A stretch of 21,055 bases of DNA from Dehalococcoidia bacterium (GTDB lineage Bacteria > Chloroflexota > Dehalococcoidia > E44-bin15), in the NCBI GenBank assembly GCA_004377275.1, contig SOIC01000034.1:1-21055 (forward strand), in the 5' to 3' direction. Position 1 is the stretch's first letter. Each line of letters starts with the position of its first letter. A model generated the notes under the pieces. The model made no database searches, had not been told where the DNA came from, and saw nothing but the letters and a program-made list of their open reading frames with translations. A program made the position numbers and the translations under genes. This document shows, piece by piece, positions 13,774 to 21,055 of the stretch.

Positions 13774-16292
13774 CACCTTGCTCCATCCCATTTCTCACAT
13801 TGGACAAGCCCTTTACAGGGGAACATTCCGACAATGGTTGTAGGCAGATCCTCGTTGTGGATCAACAGATTGGGGGCACCTCCCACATCGATGCCGTCGG
13901 GCATCAACTGGCTCTTGGTTTCGCTCGGATTGTACCAGCCGCCGTGGAATATGAAGATGGTTCCAGGGACTACCCTGGAGGTCACGTATGCAGGTATGAT
14001 CATCTCCCCTATATCATTGTAGACCCTGACCAGGTCGTTATCCTTTATTCCCCGAGCGTTAGCATCGGCGAGGCTGATCCAGACGGCATGCCGGTAGCAA
14101 TCACCCCGAAGCAAAGGGTTATTATCCAGGAATGAGTGCACCCGGTAGAGGGAGTGAGGTGACGACATGAGTAGTGGGTACTTTTTCGACTCCTGACTGT
14201 GGAAAGTGTCTCTTCCCCCGAAGGTCATCTGGGCCATTGGGGGTAAACCCCCTCCGCCGTAGCATTTCCCGCTCCCCGGTGGATCGTCGCTGGTCGCCAG
14301 GTGTTCTGGACCCTTGGCCAAAAACTCTGAATAGAACTCCATCTTTCCAGATGCAGTGCCTCTAAAGGGGTTGATGCCTCTGTCCATGTCCCTTTTGTAG
14401 GGGTAGTATGGATCTTTGATCTCGTACCGAAAGACCGGTTTTTTCTGAAACTCCTCCCAATTCAGAGGATTTAGAGGTTTGATATAATCACTCCCGGCCC
14501 AAGACTCATATGCCTCTTTGTGCAACTCCTCCACGGCTTCATCCCACTCATCGTCGGTGGTATTGGCCAGCCGTGGATTATAAAGCTCGGCTATCCCTAG
14601 TCTCCTGGCTATCTGGGTCCAGATCCAATCAAAGGACTTGACCTCGCCTACTGGATCGATGCACTTCTGGCAGTACAGGAAATAATTGGCGAGGTTCATC
14701 CCAGTCCTGAATAAGTCTTGCTGGAAGTATATTGCCTGGCAGTTCCTGCCCTCGAACGCTGTATAAATCTGGGGTAAAAGTATGTCCGCATACCTCGCTG
14801 TTGGCAAATCGGCATATTGTGAGGATACCACCACAGAACCAACCTTCTTCATAGCTCGTATAGTGGCATTAATATCGGGTAGGCCGTTTAGATGGTTATT
14901 CCCATCCAAAAAGACCATCTGGATATTTGGGGTGGGATTTTCCGCTCGGTTACCGATGATATTGTTGTACTCTTCGGCACTGATCTCTCCACTGTCCAGT
15001 TTCTCCCTAATATCGATAGCCTTGGGCCACTTGAAGGCTGCCATGAGGGTAGGGGGATCGTAGGTTCCGGGCATTCGCTGCCAGTCCACTCTCGGCGATG
15101 GCGCCGTTGACCGGCCCAGGGGCAAGCCTGTCTCCGCTGCTGGTGTTCCCCCAGGAATGAATGTGTTGCCGGTCAAGGCCTGGAGATACATGGCTGCCCT
15201 GGTAGGGTTCTCACCATAAAACTGGCGTCCCATAGACAGGGATACGTTCAGGTTTACCGGCTTGCTCCTGGCATACAGTCTGGCGAATTCTTCGATCGTC
15301 TCCGCAGGGACGCCACAAATCCCCTCTGCCCACTGAGGAGTCTTGTCAACACCACCATCCGTGCCCAGCACGTAGGCCTTCCATCGCTTCAGGCCCTCAG
15401 GCTCGACCCATTTATCTACAAACTCCCTGTCGTAAAGGTGTTCCTTAAACCACACGTTCGCTATGGCGATCATCATGGCCACATCTGTAGTCGGCCTAAT
15501 CGGGATCCACTGATCGGCGAGGACCTCTGCCGAGGGCGTATATCGAGGTTCGATACATATTATCGGGATGCCTTGTTCCTTGGCGCGGAGAAGGTTATGG
15601 GCCCATCCACCGCTCAAGGTGGACAAGGGATTTAGACCCCACAGAACGATGAGCCTTGAGTTTAGTACTTGAACTTCATCCTGTCGCAGGGTTGCCCTGG
15701 CAACATCTTTTCCCAGAACCCATCTCTCAGGCTCCTCCCAGCCGTTAGTAGAGTGAGCAGCCCACCCCGCAATCCCTGCGCCGAACCAGGGGGCGAGCGG
15801 GAAACTACACTGGCCGAAGATACTATATGGATGGTGTATGATAGAGAACGGGCCGTAATTTTCCTTGGTCTCTACCAGCTTATCCACTATGGAATCCAGC
15901 GCTTCATCCCATGATATCCTCTCAAATTTCCCCACGCCTCTCTTACCAACGCGCTTCATCGGGTATTTCACCCTGTTGGGGTCATATATCATCTGCCACT
16001 GGGCATATCCCTTGGCACAAGGCCTGGTTTGGATCAGCCCCTTGTTGATAATCTCTTCGCTCAGGTAGTTATCCTCACGCGGTATTCCAGGGTTTATCGT
16101 GTCATCCGGTTCGCAGGCTACGATAACCCCATCCCTGATGCGTACCTTGAGAATGCAGTTCCGGAAGCAGTGATATCCGCATGAGGTATATTTGATGATG
16201 TCACCGGCGCGTAGGCGGGAACTGGATTTTTTACTATTGTTTGTCCCCTCTTTGGCATCGAAAGCGCGAATATAACCCTTGCGAGTCAACAT
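13773..16292 (-). CDS. Molybdopterin oxidoreductase catalytic subunit, DMSO reductase family
   Basis: Large bis-molybdopterin guanine dinucleotide (Mo or W) subunit, 839 residues. An N-terminal [4Fe-4S] site is formed by Cys38, Cys42, Cys46 and Cys92 (CGYHCFRNC...RPCAKGY). Molybdopterin-binding landmarks include WGLNPLST, IICIEPRYTPSAEVLADQWI, RPTTDVAMMIAIANVW, TARYADILLPQ, and the C-terminal dinucleotide-binding domain with NDLVRVYNDIGEMIIPA. Ser181 in AAHSTNGW is the best candidate metal ligand, which would place it with serine-ligated DMSO/TMAO-type enzymes; this is an inference. The 30-residue N-terminus has no twin-arginine motif, so export is unlikely. AGGAGG is only 2 bases from the ATG; TTG, the second codon, has a better 5-base spacing and may be the real start. 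Two TATACT boxes at 16362-16350 could provide an internal promoter, but no -35 is evident. The substrate is unknown. Confidence 0.93.
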   Translation of the reverse strand: MLTRKGYIRAFDAKEGTNNSKKSSSRLRAGDIIKYTSCGYHCFRNCILKVRIRDGVIVACEPDDTINPGIPREDNYLSEEIINKGLIQTRPCAKGYAQWQMIYDPNRVKYPMKRVGKRGVGKFERISWDEALDSIVDKLVETKENYGPFSIIHHPYSIFGQCSFPLAPWFGAGIAGWAAHSTNGWEEPERWVLGKDVARATLRQDEVQVLNSRLIVLWGLNPLSTLSGGWAHNLLRAKEQGIPIICIEPRYTPSAEVLADQWIPIRPTTDVAMMIAIANVWFKEHLYDREFVDKWVEPEGLKRWKAYVLGTDGGVDKTPQWAEGICGVPAETIEEFARLYARSKPVNLNVSLSMGRQFYGENPTRAAMYLQALTGNTFIPGGTPAAETGLPLGRSTAPSPRVDWQRMPGTYDPPTLMAAFKWPKAIDIREKLDSGEISAEEYNNIIGNRAENPTPNIQMVFLDGNNHLNGLPDINATIRAMKKVGSVVVSSQYADLPTARYADILLPQIYTAFEGRNCQAIYFQQDLFRTGMNLANYFLYCQKCIDPVGEVKSFDWIWTQIARRLGIAELYNPRLANTTDDEWDEAVEELHKEAYESWAGSDYIKPLNPLNWEEFQKKPVFRYEIKDPYYPYKRDMDRGINPFRGTASGKMEFYSEFLAKGPEHLATSDDPPGSGKCYGGGGLPPMAQMTFGGRDTFHSQESKKYPLLMSSPHSLYRVHSFLDNNPLLRGDCYRHAVWISLADANARGIKDNDLVRVYNDIGEMIIPAYVTSRVVPGTIFIFHGGWYNPSETKSQLMPDGIDVGGAPNLLIHNEDLPTTIVGMFPCKGLVQCEKWDGAR

Positions 16293-16376
16293 TACCTCCT
16301 ATATGAATGTCCCGTGAGTCATGAGATGCCTTCACCCCGCTCTATGTGTAGTATATAGTATAAATGGGAGGCTTTC

Positions 16377-17324
16377 TCATTTCTTAGCCTGTAAATAGGG
16401 CGATTTCTTTATTAGCCGACGGCGGTAAAAGGGGCGTAAAAGTTGTACCAGATACCTCCGATAACCAACTAGCAAGGACATTTCCTTAGCGAATTCTTCA
16501 AAGGATTGTTGCTGGTAGTTTAGCAGCCTTTGGCTCTCAGAGGTGTCCATCCACACAGTACAATAAGGTGTTGTATCAAATGCTTCATCGGGAAGCCTGC
16601 CAATTCCCATGGCTTCCATTAGCCTTCCGATAAAATCTCGGTAGTAGATCTGGCTACCCGGGCCGCTACCGATAAGTAAGATCTTCCCCCATATCTCGTT
16701 GCAGGTGACGGCGTTGGCAAGTGCTAGGCCTACGTCTTGCGGATGTAGGAATTGCATCTGCGTATCAAGTGGAATACTGAACGCCCATGGACCGAGGCCG
16801 GTTGCTCTCGGTGGTACCATCCCTAACCGGAAGATGGCCCAATCCATACCGCATCCTTGGACCAGTTGTTCGCACTCCAGCTTGTGTTGCGTGTAGTGGT
16901 TAATCGATTCAACAGGATCAGTTGCGGTGCGCTGCGATCGGTTATTCGGGTCAAGCTTGAAAACGCTGCTGGTTGAGATCAAGATGATCTTGGGCGGTGG
17001 CGAGGCGGCCTTCATGGTGTTTAGAATATTCTGGGTACCGCCTACATTGATCTCATGGGCTTTTTCGGGATTCCGCTCACTAAATGGAGGAAGGGCAAAC
17101 GCCATGTGAATAACGACATCTAGGTCATGCAAAGCGGCAGCCACATCATCGGGGCTGCGCAGGTCTCCCCATACTACTTCCACCTGTTCTTTGAACCTAT
17201 CAGCCTTTTTCTCGGTTGCCTCTGTTTTGCGGTCAAAACACCTCACCTGATGCCCTTGCTCAAGCAGTTTTTCAACCACATTAGGACCTATATTTCCAAA
17301 TGCACCTGTTAGTAGCACTTTCAT
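16377..17324 (-). CDS. NAD-dependent epimerase/dehydratase-like protein (extended SDR)
   Basis: A 315-residue Rossmann-fold oxidoreductase. The N-terminal MKVLLTGAFGNIG carries the TGxxGxxG nucleotide-binding motif; GDLRSPDD, VVIHMAFALPP, INVGGTQNIL, ISTSSVF with its serine, and YTQHK as the YxxxK catalytic pair follow in the order of extended SDR/NDP-sugar epimerase proteins. The C-terminus ends in a basic RPFYRRRLIKK stretch. The ATG at 17324 is preferred to one two codons earlier because GAG then sits at a proper distance. It starts 11 bases after the stop of the preceding molybdopterin gene and lies between two molybdopterin modules, suggesting it acts on a product of the same pathway, for example oxidation or reduction of a hydroxyl group. 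The substrate is not identifiable; a sugar nucleotide is only one possibility. Confidence 0.9.
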   Translation of the reverse strand: MKVLLTGAFGNIGPNVVEKLLEQGHQVRCFDRKTEATEKKADRFKEQVEVVWGDLRSPDDVAAALHDLDVVIHMAFALPPFSERNPEKAHEINVGGTQNILNTMKAASPPPKIILISTSSVFKLDPNNRSQRTATDPVESINHYTQHKLECEQLVQGCGMDWAIFRLGMVPPRATGLGPWAFSIPLDTQMQFLHPQDVGLALANAVTCNEIWGKILLIGSGPGSQIYYRDFIGRLMEAMGIGRLPDEAFDTTPYCTVWMDTSESQRLLNYQQQSFEEFAKEMSLLVGYRRYLVQLLRPFYRRRLIKKSPYLQAKK

Positions 17325-17335
17325 TTGCATCTCTA

Positions 17336-19522
17336 CTAGGCTTTTTCAACCTGCACCAGAGCGGTATTGGAAGGTAAGGCTCCACCCGGTGAAGGCCTGT
17401 CGATGGTAAGCACATTGGCACAGCCACCGCGATCGACACCGTTATCATCGGGATTGTACCAGGCTCCCTGAGGCAAATCGACGACACCGGGCATGATCGT
17501 CTCCACGATTTTAGCCGGGATGATCATCGTTCCCCGGTCGTTGAATACCTTCACGGCATCGCCATCCTTTATCCCACGTGCTTCGGCATCGATCCTGTTG
17601 ATTCTGATTGCGTGCGGATCGAGCTCCCTCAGCCACGGAACGTTATCGAACTGGGTATGAGCCCGTCTCCCGGTGTGAGTGGTGATGAGCTGCAGCGGGT
17701 ATCTCTCCGCCAGGGGATCGCTCGGGCTCTCCCACGGCTCAATGTACTTGGGGATTGGCGGGCAATGGGGCAAGTTCATGTCCGCGATCATCTGGGAGTG
17801 GATCTCGATTTTCCCGGAGGGCGTGTAGAAGGAATTATTCTCCGGGTCCGCGATCTGGGCACGGAAGGGAACGCTAGGCTCGGGAAGATCGATCTTTTGG
17901 AACCCTCTCTCCTTGAACCCCTCAACATCGGGCAGGGGGCTCTTCTGCAGGATGACGTTCACCCACTCCTCATCTGTCTTGTCATTGTAATCGGTGAAGC
18001 CCAGGCGATTGGCTAGGTCGGTGGCGAAATCCATTGGTGCTCGTGACTCGCCGACGGGCTCAATGATTTCCCTGCGGTAGGCGTAGGATACCGGACAGGA
18101 TGCGCTCATAGTAACGTCAGTTCGCTCGAAGAATGTGGTTGTAGGCAGGACTATGTCGGCATACCGGGCGGTTGGGGTCATGAAGTGCTCTTCGGTAACT
18201 ATGAAATCGAGCTTGTTGAAGGCCTCGACGGTCTTGTTGGTATTGGGCCACTGATTGAGCGGATTGGCATTGGTAACCCACAGGAACCTGTAATCAGCAG
18301 GGTATCCGCCCGATTTGCCCTTGATGAAGGCATCTGTGAGCCGGAAGACGTTGATAATCCCGTGTCCCCATATGTAGTATCTGCGATTGGGGAGCTTGCC
18401 TTCCGGGTTGGGAACGGTGTCATCCACCTTGTTCGGCGGGATCTTGGGACCCGAACCCATCCTGCCTAGGGCGTGCGGCCCCCATGATTTGCCGCCGCAG
18501 GAGCCGCCGGATTTACCGATGTTACCGGTCATAGCCGCCAGAACGATGGCCGCACGGTGATACTGCTCGCCGTAAGCTGTGCGCCCGGGACCGATTCCGG
18601 TTATGAGTGCCGCCGGCTTTGTTGTAGCATATTCCCGGGCAAGCTTCCTGATAGTATCCGTCGGTATGCCGGTGATCGCCTCCGCCCATTCCGGGGTCTT
18701 GGCCACTCCGTCTTCATCGCCCAGAATGTAATCTTTGAACGCATCGAACCCGATGGTGAATTTATCCAGGAATGCCTGTTCCTGCAGGTTCTCCGTCACC
18801 ATTACGTTGGCCATTGCGATGAGCGCGGCGGCATCCGTGCCGGGGCGGATAGGTATCCAGTGATGGGCGAATGCCGAGGCGGAGGCAGTGAATCTGGGGT
18901 CGATGGAGATGATCTTGGTGCCATGTTCTTTGGCCTGCGCCAGATACCAGGCAGTGTTGGTGTCCTGAATAGTGACCGCCGGGTTCCATCCCCACATGAT
19001 TATTAGTTTGGAATTGAGGAGGTCATCGCGGGTGTGGGCGGTGAATCCCATCCCGAAACAGGTGAGCTCTGCAAAGATACCGCCTTCGTAGGAGTGCAGG
19101 CCCCAGGGGCGCGTGTATCCGCCCATCATGCAGAATATCCTGCTCATTCGTCGCCATCCATCGTGTAACGCTGCCTGATCCCCGCCGGAAACCCAGTGGA
19201 CGATGGAAGCGGGCCCGTAGGTATCTACAGTCCGCTTGAGCTCAGCGGCGATGGTATCCAGCGCCTGGTCCCAGGTTATCCGTTCGAACCGTCCGCTACC
19301 CCGTGGGCCAACGCGTTTCATCGGGTGTTTCAGCCGGTCGGGATGGTATATTCGCTGCCTCCACGAGCGTCCTCGCATGCATGCCCTGAGCTGAACATCA
19401 TCCTGATCATCGTCGGTTTCGATCCTGGTTATGACGCCATCTTTTACATGAGCTTTAAGCAGACAGCCCCCCCCACAATGTGGGGCGCAGGTAGTGGTTA
19501 TCACTCTCTCGTTCTCGATCAT
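17336..19522 (-). CDS. Molybdopterin oxidoreductase catalytic subunit, DMSO reductase family
   Basis: Second bis-pterin Mo/W catalytic subunit, 728 residues. The [4Fe-4S] ligands are Cys12, Cys16, Cys20 and Cys48 (CAPHCGGGC...RACMRGR). Family landmarks include RITWDQALDTIA, MWGWNPAVT, IISIDPRFTASASAFAHHWI, RPGTDAAALIAMANVM, NANPLNQWPN, TARYADIVLPTTTFFERTD, and the C-terminal domain with GDAVKVFNDRGTMIIPAKI. Ser144 in GLHSYEGG is in the usual position of the metal-ligating residue and suggests serine ligation. The start is the ATG at 19522, with GAGGAAGG 5 bases upstream; an in-frame TTG at 19537 overlaps the previous gene. No Tat signal or N-terminal extension is present, so the enzyme should be cytoplasmic. 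It follows its ferredoxin partner by 11 bases. It is clearly paralogous to, but shorter than, the subunit at 13773-16292. The substrate is unknown. Confidence 0.94.
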   Translation of the reverse strand: MIENERVITTTCAPHCGGGCLLKAHVKDGVITRIETDDDQDDVQLRACMRGRSWRQRIYHPDRLKHPMKRVGPRGSGRFERITWDQALDTIAAELKRTVDTYGPASIVHWVSGGDQAALHDGWRRMSRIFCMMGGYTRPWGLHSYEGGIFAELTCFGMGFTAHTRDDLLNSKLIIMWGWNPAVTIQDTNTAWYLAQAKEHGTKIISIDPRFTASASAFAHHWIPIRPGTDAAALIAMANVMVTENLQEQAFLDKFTIGFDAFKDYILGDEDGVAKTPEWAEAITGIPTDTIRKLAREYATTKPAALITGIGPGRTAYGEQYHRAAIVLAAMTGNIGKSGGSCGGKSWGPHALGRMGSGPKIPPNKVDDTVPNPEGKLPNRRYYIWGHGIINVFRLTDAFIKGKSGGYPADYRFLWVTNANPLNQWPNTNKTVEAFNKLDFIVTEEHFMTPTARYADIVLPTTTFFERTDVTMSASCPVSYAYRREIIEPVGESRAPMDFATDLANRLGFTDYNDKTDEEWVNVILQKSPLPDVEGFKERGFQKIDLPEPSVPFRAQIADPENNSFYTPSGKIEIHSQMIADMNLPHCPPIPKYIEPWESPSDPLAERYPLQLITTHTGRRAHTQFDNVPWLRELDPHAIRINRIDAEARGIKDGDAVKVFNDRGTMIIPAKIVETIMPGVVDLPQGAWYNPDDNGVDRGGCANVLTIDRPSPGGALPSNTALVQVEKA

Positions 19523-19533
19523 TTTTACCTTCC

Positions 19534-20106
19534 TCAATAACTGGCCAGGGAAACCCGGGGTTTGGGTTTGTAGATTACCGACGGGTGCAGCCTTTCATCG
19601 TACTTGAGCCCTTCGGCTTCATGAATCTTGCCGTATTTCGCTTCCATCTCATCGATGGGCCCGGCATCCAGCGCCCGCATCGGGCAGCCCTCAACGCAGA
19701 CGGGCTTCTTCCCTTCCGACCACCGCTCCAGGCAGAGGTCGCACTTCTGCATCTTGGCGTCATCCTCATCGCCGAACTGCGGTGCTTGATAGGGACAGGC
19801 TTCGAGGCATAGCTGGCAATTTTCCTTCCCTAAGCAAGTGTCCCGATCAATCACTACTATGCCGTCTTGGTAACGTTTGCTTATGGCGTCCACCGGACAG
19901 GCTGATATACAGGCCGGTTCAGCGCAGTGGTAGCAGTGAGTGCTCAGAAAGGCCACAAATGGGTGGGGATATTTACCCCGCTCTATAGTTGCTACCCTCA
20001 TCCAGCTAGCTGGCCCTGCCGGGACATCGTGCCAATCCTTGCAGGCCACCACGCAGGTATAACAGCCGGTGCATCTGGTCTGATCGAAAAAGAAGGCCAG
20101 TTGCAT
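19534..20106 (-). CDS. Four-cluster ferredoxin subunit of a DMSO reductase-family enzyme (DmsB-like)
   Basis: Electron-transfer subunit pairing with the molybdopterin protein that follows 11 bases downstream. The 190-residue product has quartets at Cys12/15/18/22, 58/61/66/70, 91/97/100/104 and 122/125/137/141, implying four [4Fe-4S] clusters. The third quartet is unusual: C-x5-C-x2-C-x3-C (CLGKENCQLCLEAC) instead of C-x2-C-x2-C-x3-C, so its first ligand sits on an enlarged loop. No signal peptide or transmembrane helix is present. AAAGGAGGAAAG is a strong ribosome-binding site before the ATG. It is the first gene of the molybdopterin cluster; 278 bases containing a palindromic repeat separate it from the VOC gene. 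In this module the order is ferredoxin then catalytic subunit, the reverse of the second module. Confidence 0.95.
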   Translation of the reverse strand: MQLAFFFDQTRCTGCYTCVVACKDWHDVPAGPASWMRVATIERGKYPHPFVAFLSTHCYHCAEPACISACPVDAISKRYQDGIVVIDRDTCLGKENCQLCLEACPYQAPQFGDEDDAKMQKCDLCLERWSEGKKPVCVEGCPMRALDAGPIDEMEAKYGKIHEAEGLKYDERLHPSVIYKPKPRVSLASY

Positions 20107-20236
20107 ATCTTTCCTCCTTTGCTACTAAAATAAAGCCACGTTCTCTATCATTCTGACCCCGATTTAGGCCGAAATGGCGGCCTCTCTGGGGAAACAATCC
20201 AATCTTTTCCCACCAGCCCGTCCTGAGATGTGTTTC

Positions 20237-20280
20237 TGGGGGACACCCCCAAACCCCCGCCAGAGGGGATTCCCCTCTGG
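20237..20280. repeat. Paired palindromes of an intergenic repeat
   Basis: Two adjacent hairpins: TGGGGG-ACA-CCCCCA (20237-20251) and a 9-bp stem CCAGAGGGG with loop ATT and its complement (20260-20280). They lie in the 278-base gap between the VOC and ferredoxin genes. The arrangement is typical of short dispersed palindromic repeats in anaerobe genomes, but only one copy lies in this window, so its dispersion is inferred. There is no T run, so an intrinsic terminator is unlikely. The rest of the gap (20107-20236 and 20281-20384) shows no gene. Confidence 0.6.
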
Positions 20281-20384
20281 ACTCCTCTTTATAACTATTG
20301 CCTGCTGAAACTTAAGGAGTATAGTAGTACCCCTGATAGCAAGTTCGTGTTCCGTTAAGTTAGACCTGTTACTTCTTCCAATGC

Positions 20385-20864
20385 TCATTTGTCTCCACTT
20401 TTACGCTTCTTTATCTCAATTAACTCGATCATGACACCACCAATCTTGTCAGTGTTCAGGTAGGCGAATGATATCCCGATCTCGGGGTAGCTGTGTTGGA
20501 ATACCGGCTCGATGCCCTCCTTGGCCAGCTTGGCCAGTGTGCCATCAATATCATCTACACTGAAGCGCAGATGCTGAAGTCCCTCACCCTTTTCCCGCAG
20601 AAACTCGGTGTGGGGTGTTTCCCCCTCCAGAACCTGAATCAGCTCGATCTCGATGGGGCCTGAGCGAGCGAAGGCCAGCTTCAACCGGCAATCGCATGGC
20701 TGGCCTCGATAGGTGGCTCCCTTCATCTCAAGTTCCATAACCTGAAAAGGCCCCCAGCCAAAGGTAGAGCTGTAGTACTCCATTGCCCGTTCCATATCCT
20801 TAACAACAATGCCTACCTGCTCCACCGGGGGTAGTTTCACTCTGGGCTCTTGTTTTTTTGCCAT
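20385..20864 (-). CDS. VOC-family (glyoxalase/methylmalonyl-CoA epimerase-like) protein
   Basis: A 159-residue vicinal-oxygen-chelate fold protein made of two beta-alpha-beta-beta-beta repeats: VEQVGIVVKDMERAMEYY with the GWGPF turn, and LQHLRFSVDDIDGTLAKLAKEG with a final GVMIELIEI strand. Members are metal-dependent epimerases, lyases or dioxygenases. The usual first metal ligand His is Gln here (EQVGI), while the second-repeat His (LQHLRF) and the terminal Glu (IELIE) are present; Gln at this place occurs in some VOC subfamilies. The ATG at 20864 is chosen because of GGAGAG just upstream; the frame is open for 44 more codons but that part is low-complexity (RRSSSSQGRR) and unlike the family. 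A TATAAT at 20985-20980 without a clear -35 could start a leader of about 110 bases. It may act in the same pathway as the redox cluster behind it; the substrate is unknown. Confidence 0.87.
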   Translation of the reverse strand: MAKKQEPRVKLPPVEQVGIVVKDMERAMEYYSSTFGWGPFQVMELEMKGATYRGQPCDCRLKLAFARSGPIEIELIQVLEGETPHTEFLREKGEGLQHLRFSVDDIDGTLAKLAKEGIEPVFQHSYPEIGISFAYLNTDKIGGVMIELIEIKKRKSGDK

Positions 20865-21055
20865 CTCCCTGTCTCTCCTTTCTTGCAGTGTAAGGTGAAC
20901 ACGTCTGCCCTGGCTTGAAGAAGACCGCCGAGGGCTGGAGCTTACCGTCGTTGTTGGTTTTTCAGCCCACCCGGAAAAGATTATAACACTGTGCATCTTG
21001 TAGGAGGAAGACTTTGTACTCGTCCATTACATTAGTGGTATATCACACCACCGCT

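Noticed and set aside
13629..14135. A 168-codon plus-strand frame across the junction of the molybdopterin and ferredoxin genes
   Set aside because: It is antisense to two conserved genes and shows no domain or ribosome-binding site.
19467..19490. C-rich/G-rich palindrome within a molybdopterin gene
   Set aside because: It encodes the conserved HCGGGC part of the [4Fe-4S] motif, so coding constraint explains it.
20164..20388. A 74-codon minus-strand frame in the VOC-ferredoxin gap
   Set aside because: Most of it is the translation of the palindromic repeat (PEGNPLWRGFGGVPQ type), which is commonly mis-annotated as protein; it has no ribosome-binding site.
1..21055. CRISPR array, complete insertion sequence, or selenocysteine codon
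   Set aside because: No regularly spaced direct repeats, no transposase with terminal inverted repeats, and no in-frame TGA within the molybdopterin or tungsten enzyme genes were seen.

Overview
The window looks like chromosomal DNA from an uncultivated anaerobic bacterium, most likely a Chloroflexota member of the Dehalococcoidia type. That placement is an inference from several traits: tungsten/molybdenum oxidoreductases without export signals, a type A RNase P RNA, a biotin ligase without a DNA-binding domain, and decayed serine recombinases among housekeeping genes. No marker gene here settles the taxonomy.

Left part (1-7212). An aldehyde ferredoxin oxidoreductase that is cut by the left edge runs rightward and converges, with a 7-base overlap, on a leftward block. 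In transcription order that block is tRNA-CAU (7212-7138), a coiled-coil/zinc-ribbon protein, a full-length serine recombinase whose catalytic residues are nearly all replaced, RNase HI, an alpha/beta hydrolase, a DUF1326-type protein, RNase P RNA (rnpB) and biotin-protein ligase (birA). Good sigma70-like promoters precede the tRNA, the zinc-ribbon gene and rnpB. An intrinsic terminator separates the tRNA from the zinc-ribbon gene. The recombinase is packed tightly between its neighbours: 3 bases after the zinc-ribbon gene, and a one-base TGATG overlap with RNase HI.

Middle (7213-13029). leuS and dnaN run rightward, each with a recognisable promoter. A frameshifted, internally deleted recombinase remnant lies on the opposite strand and overlaps the end of dnaN. 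The rest of 11331-11547 holds only the putative promoter and ribosome-binding site of a lipoprotein serpin (11548-12822). I see no gene or clear terminator in 12823-13029.

Right part (13030-21055). A leftward catabolic or redox cluster holds, in transcription order, a VOC-fold protein, a four-cluster ferredoxin subunit, a DMSO-reductase-family molybdopterin subunit, an NAD-dependent epimerase/dehydratase-like protein, a second molybdopterin subunit and a second four-cluster ferredoxin subunit. Neither catalytic subunit shows a Tat signal and no membrane anchor gene is present, so both enzymes are probably soluble and cytoplasmic. Their substrates cannot be read from the sequence.

The two observations I consider most worth following are the recombinase with a dismantled active site kept intact between housekeeping genes, and an RNase P RNA in which five peripheral hairpins use the same CCCGAT/ATCGGG stem.
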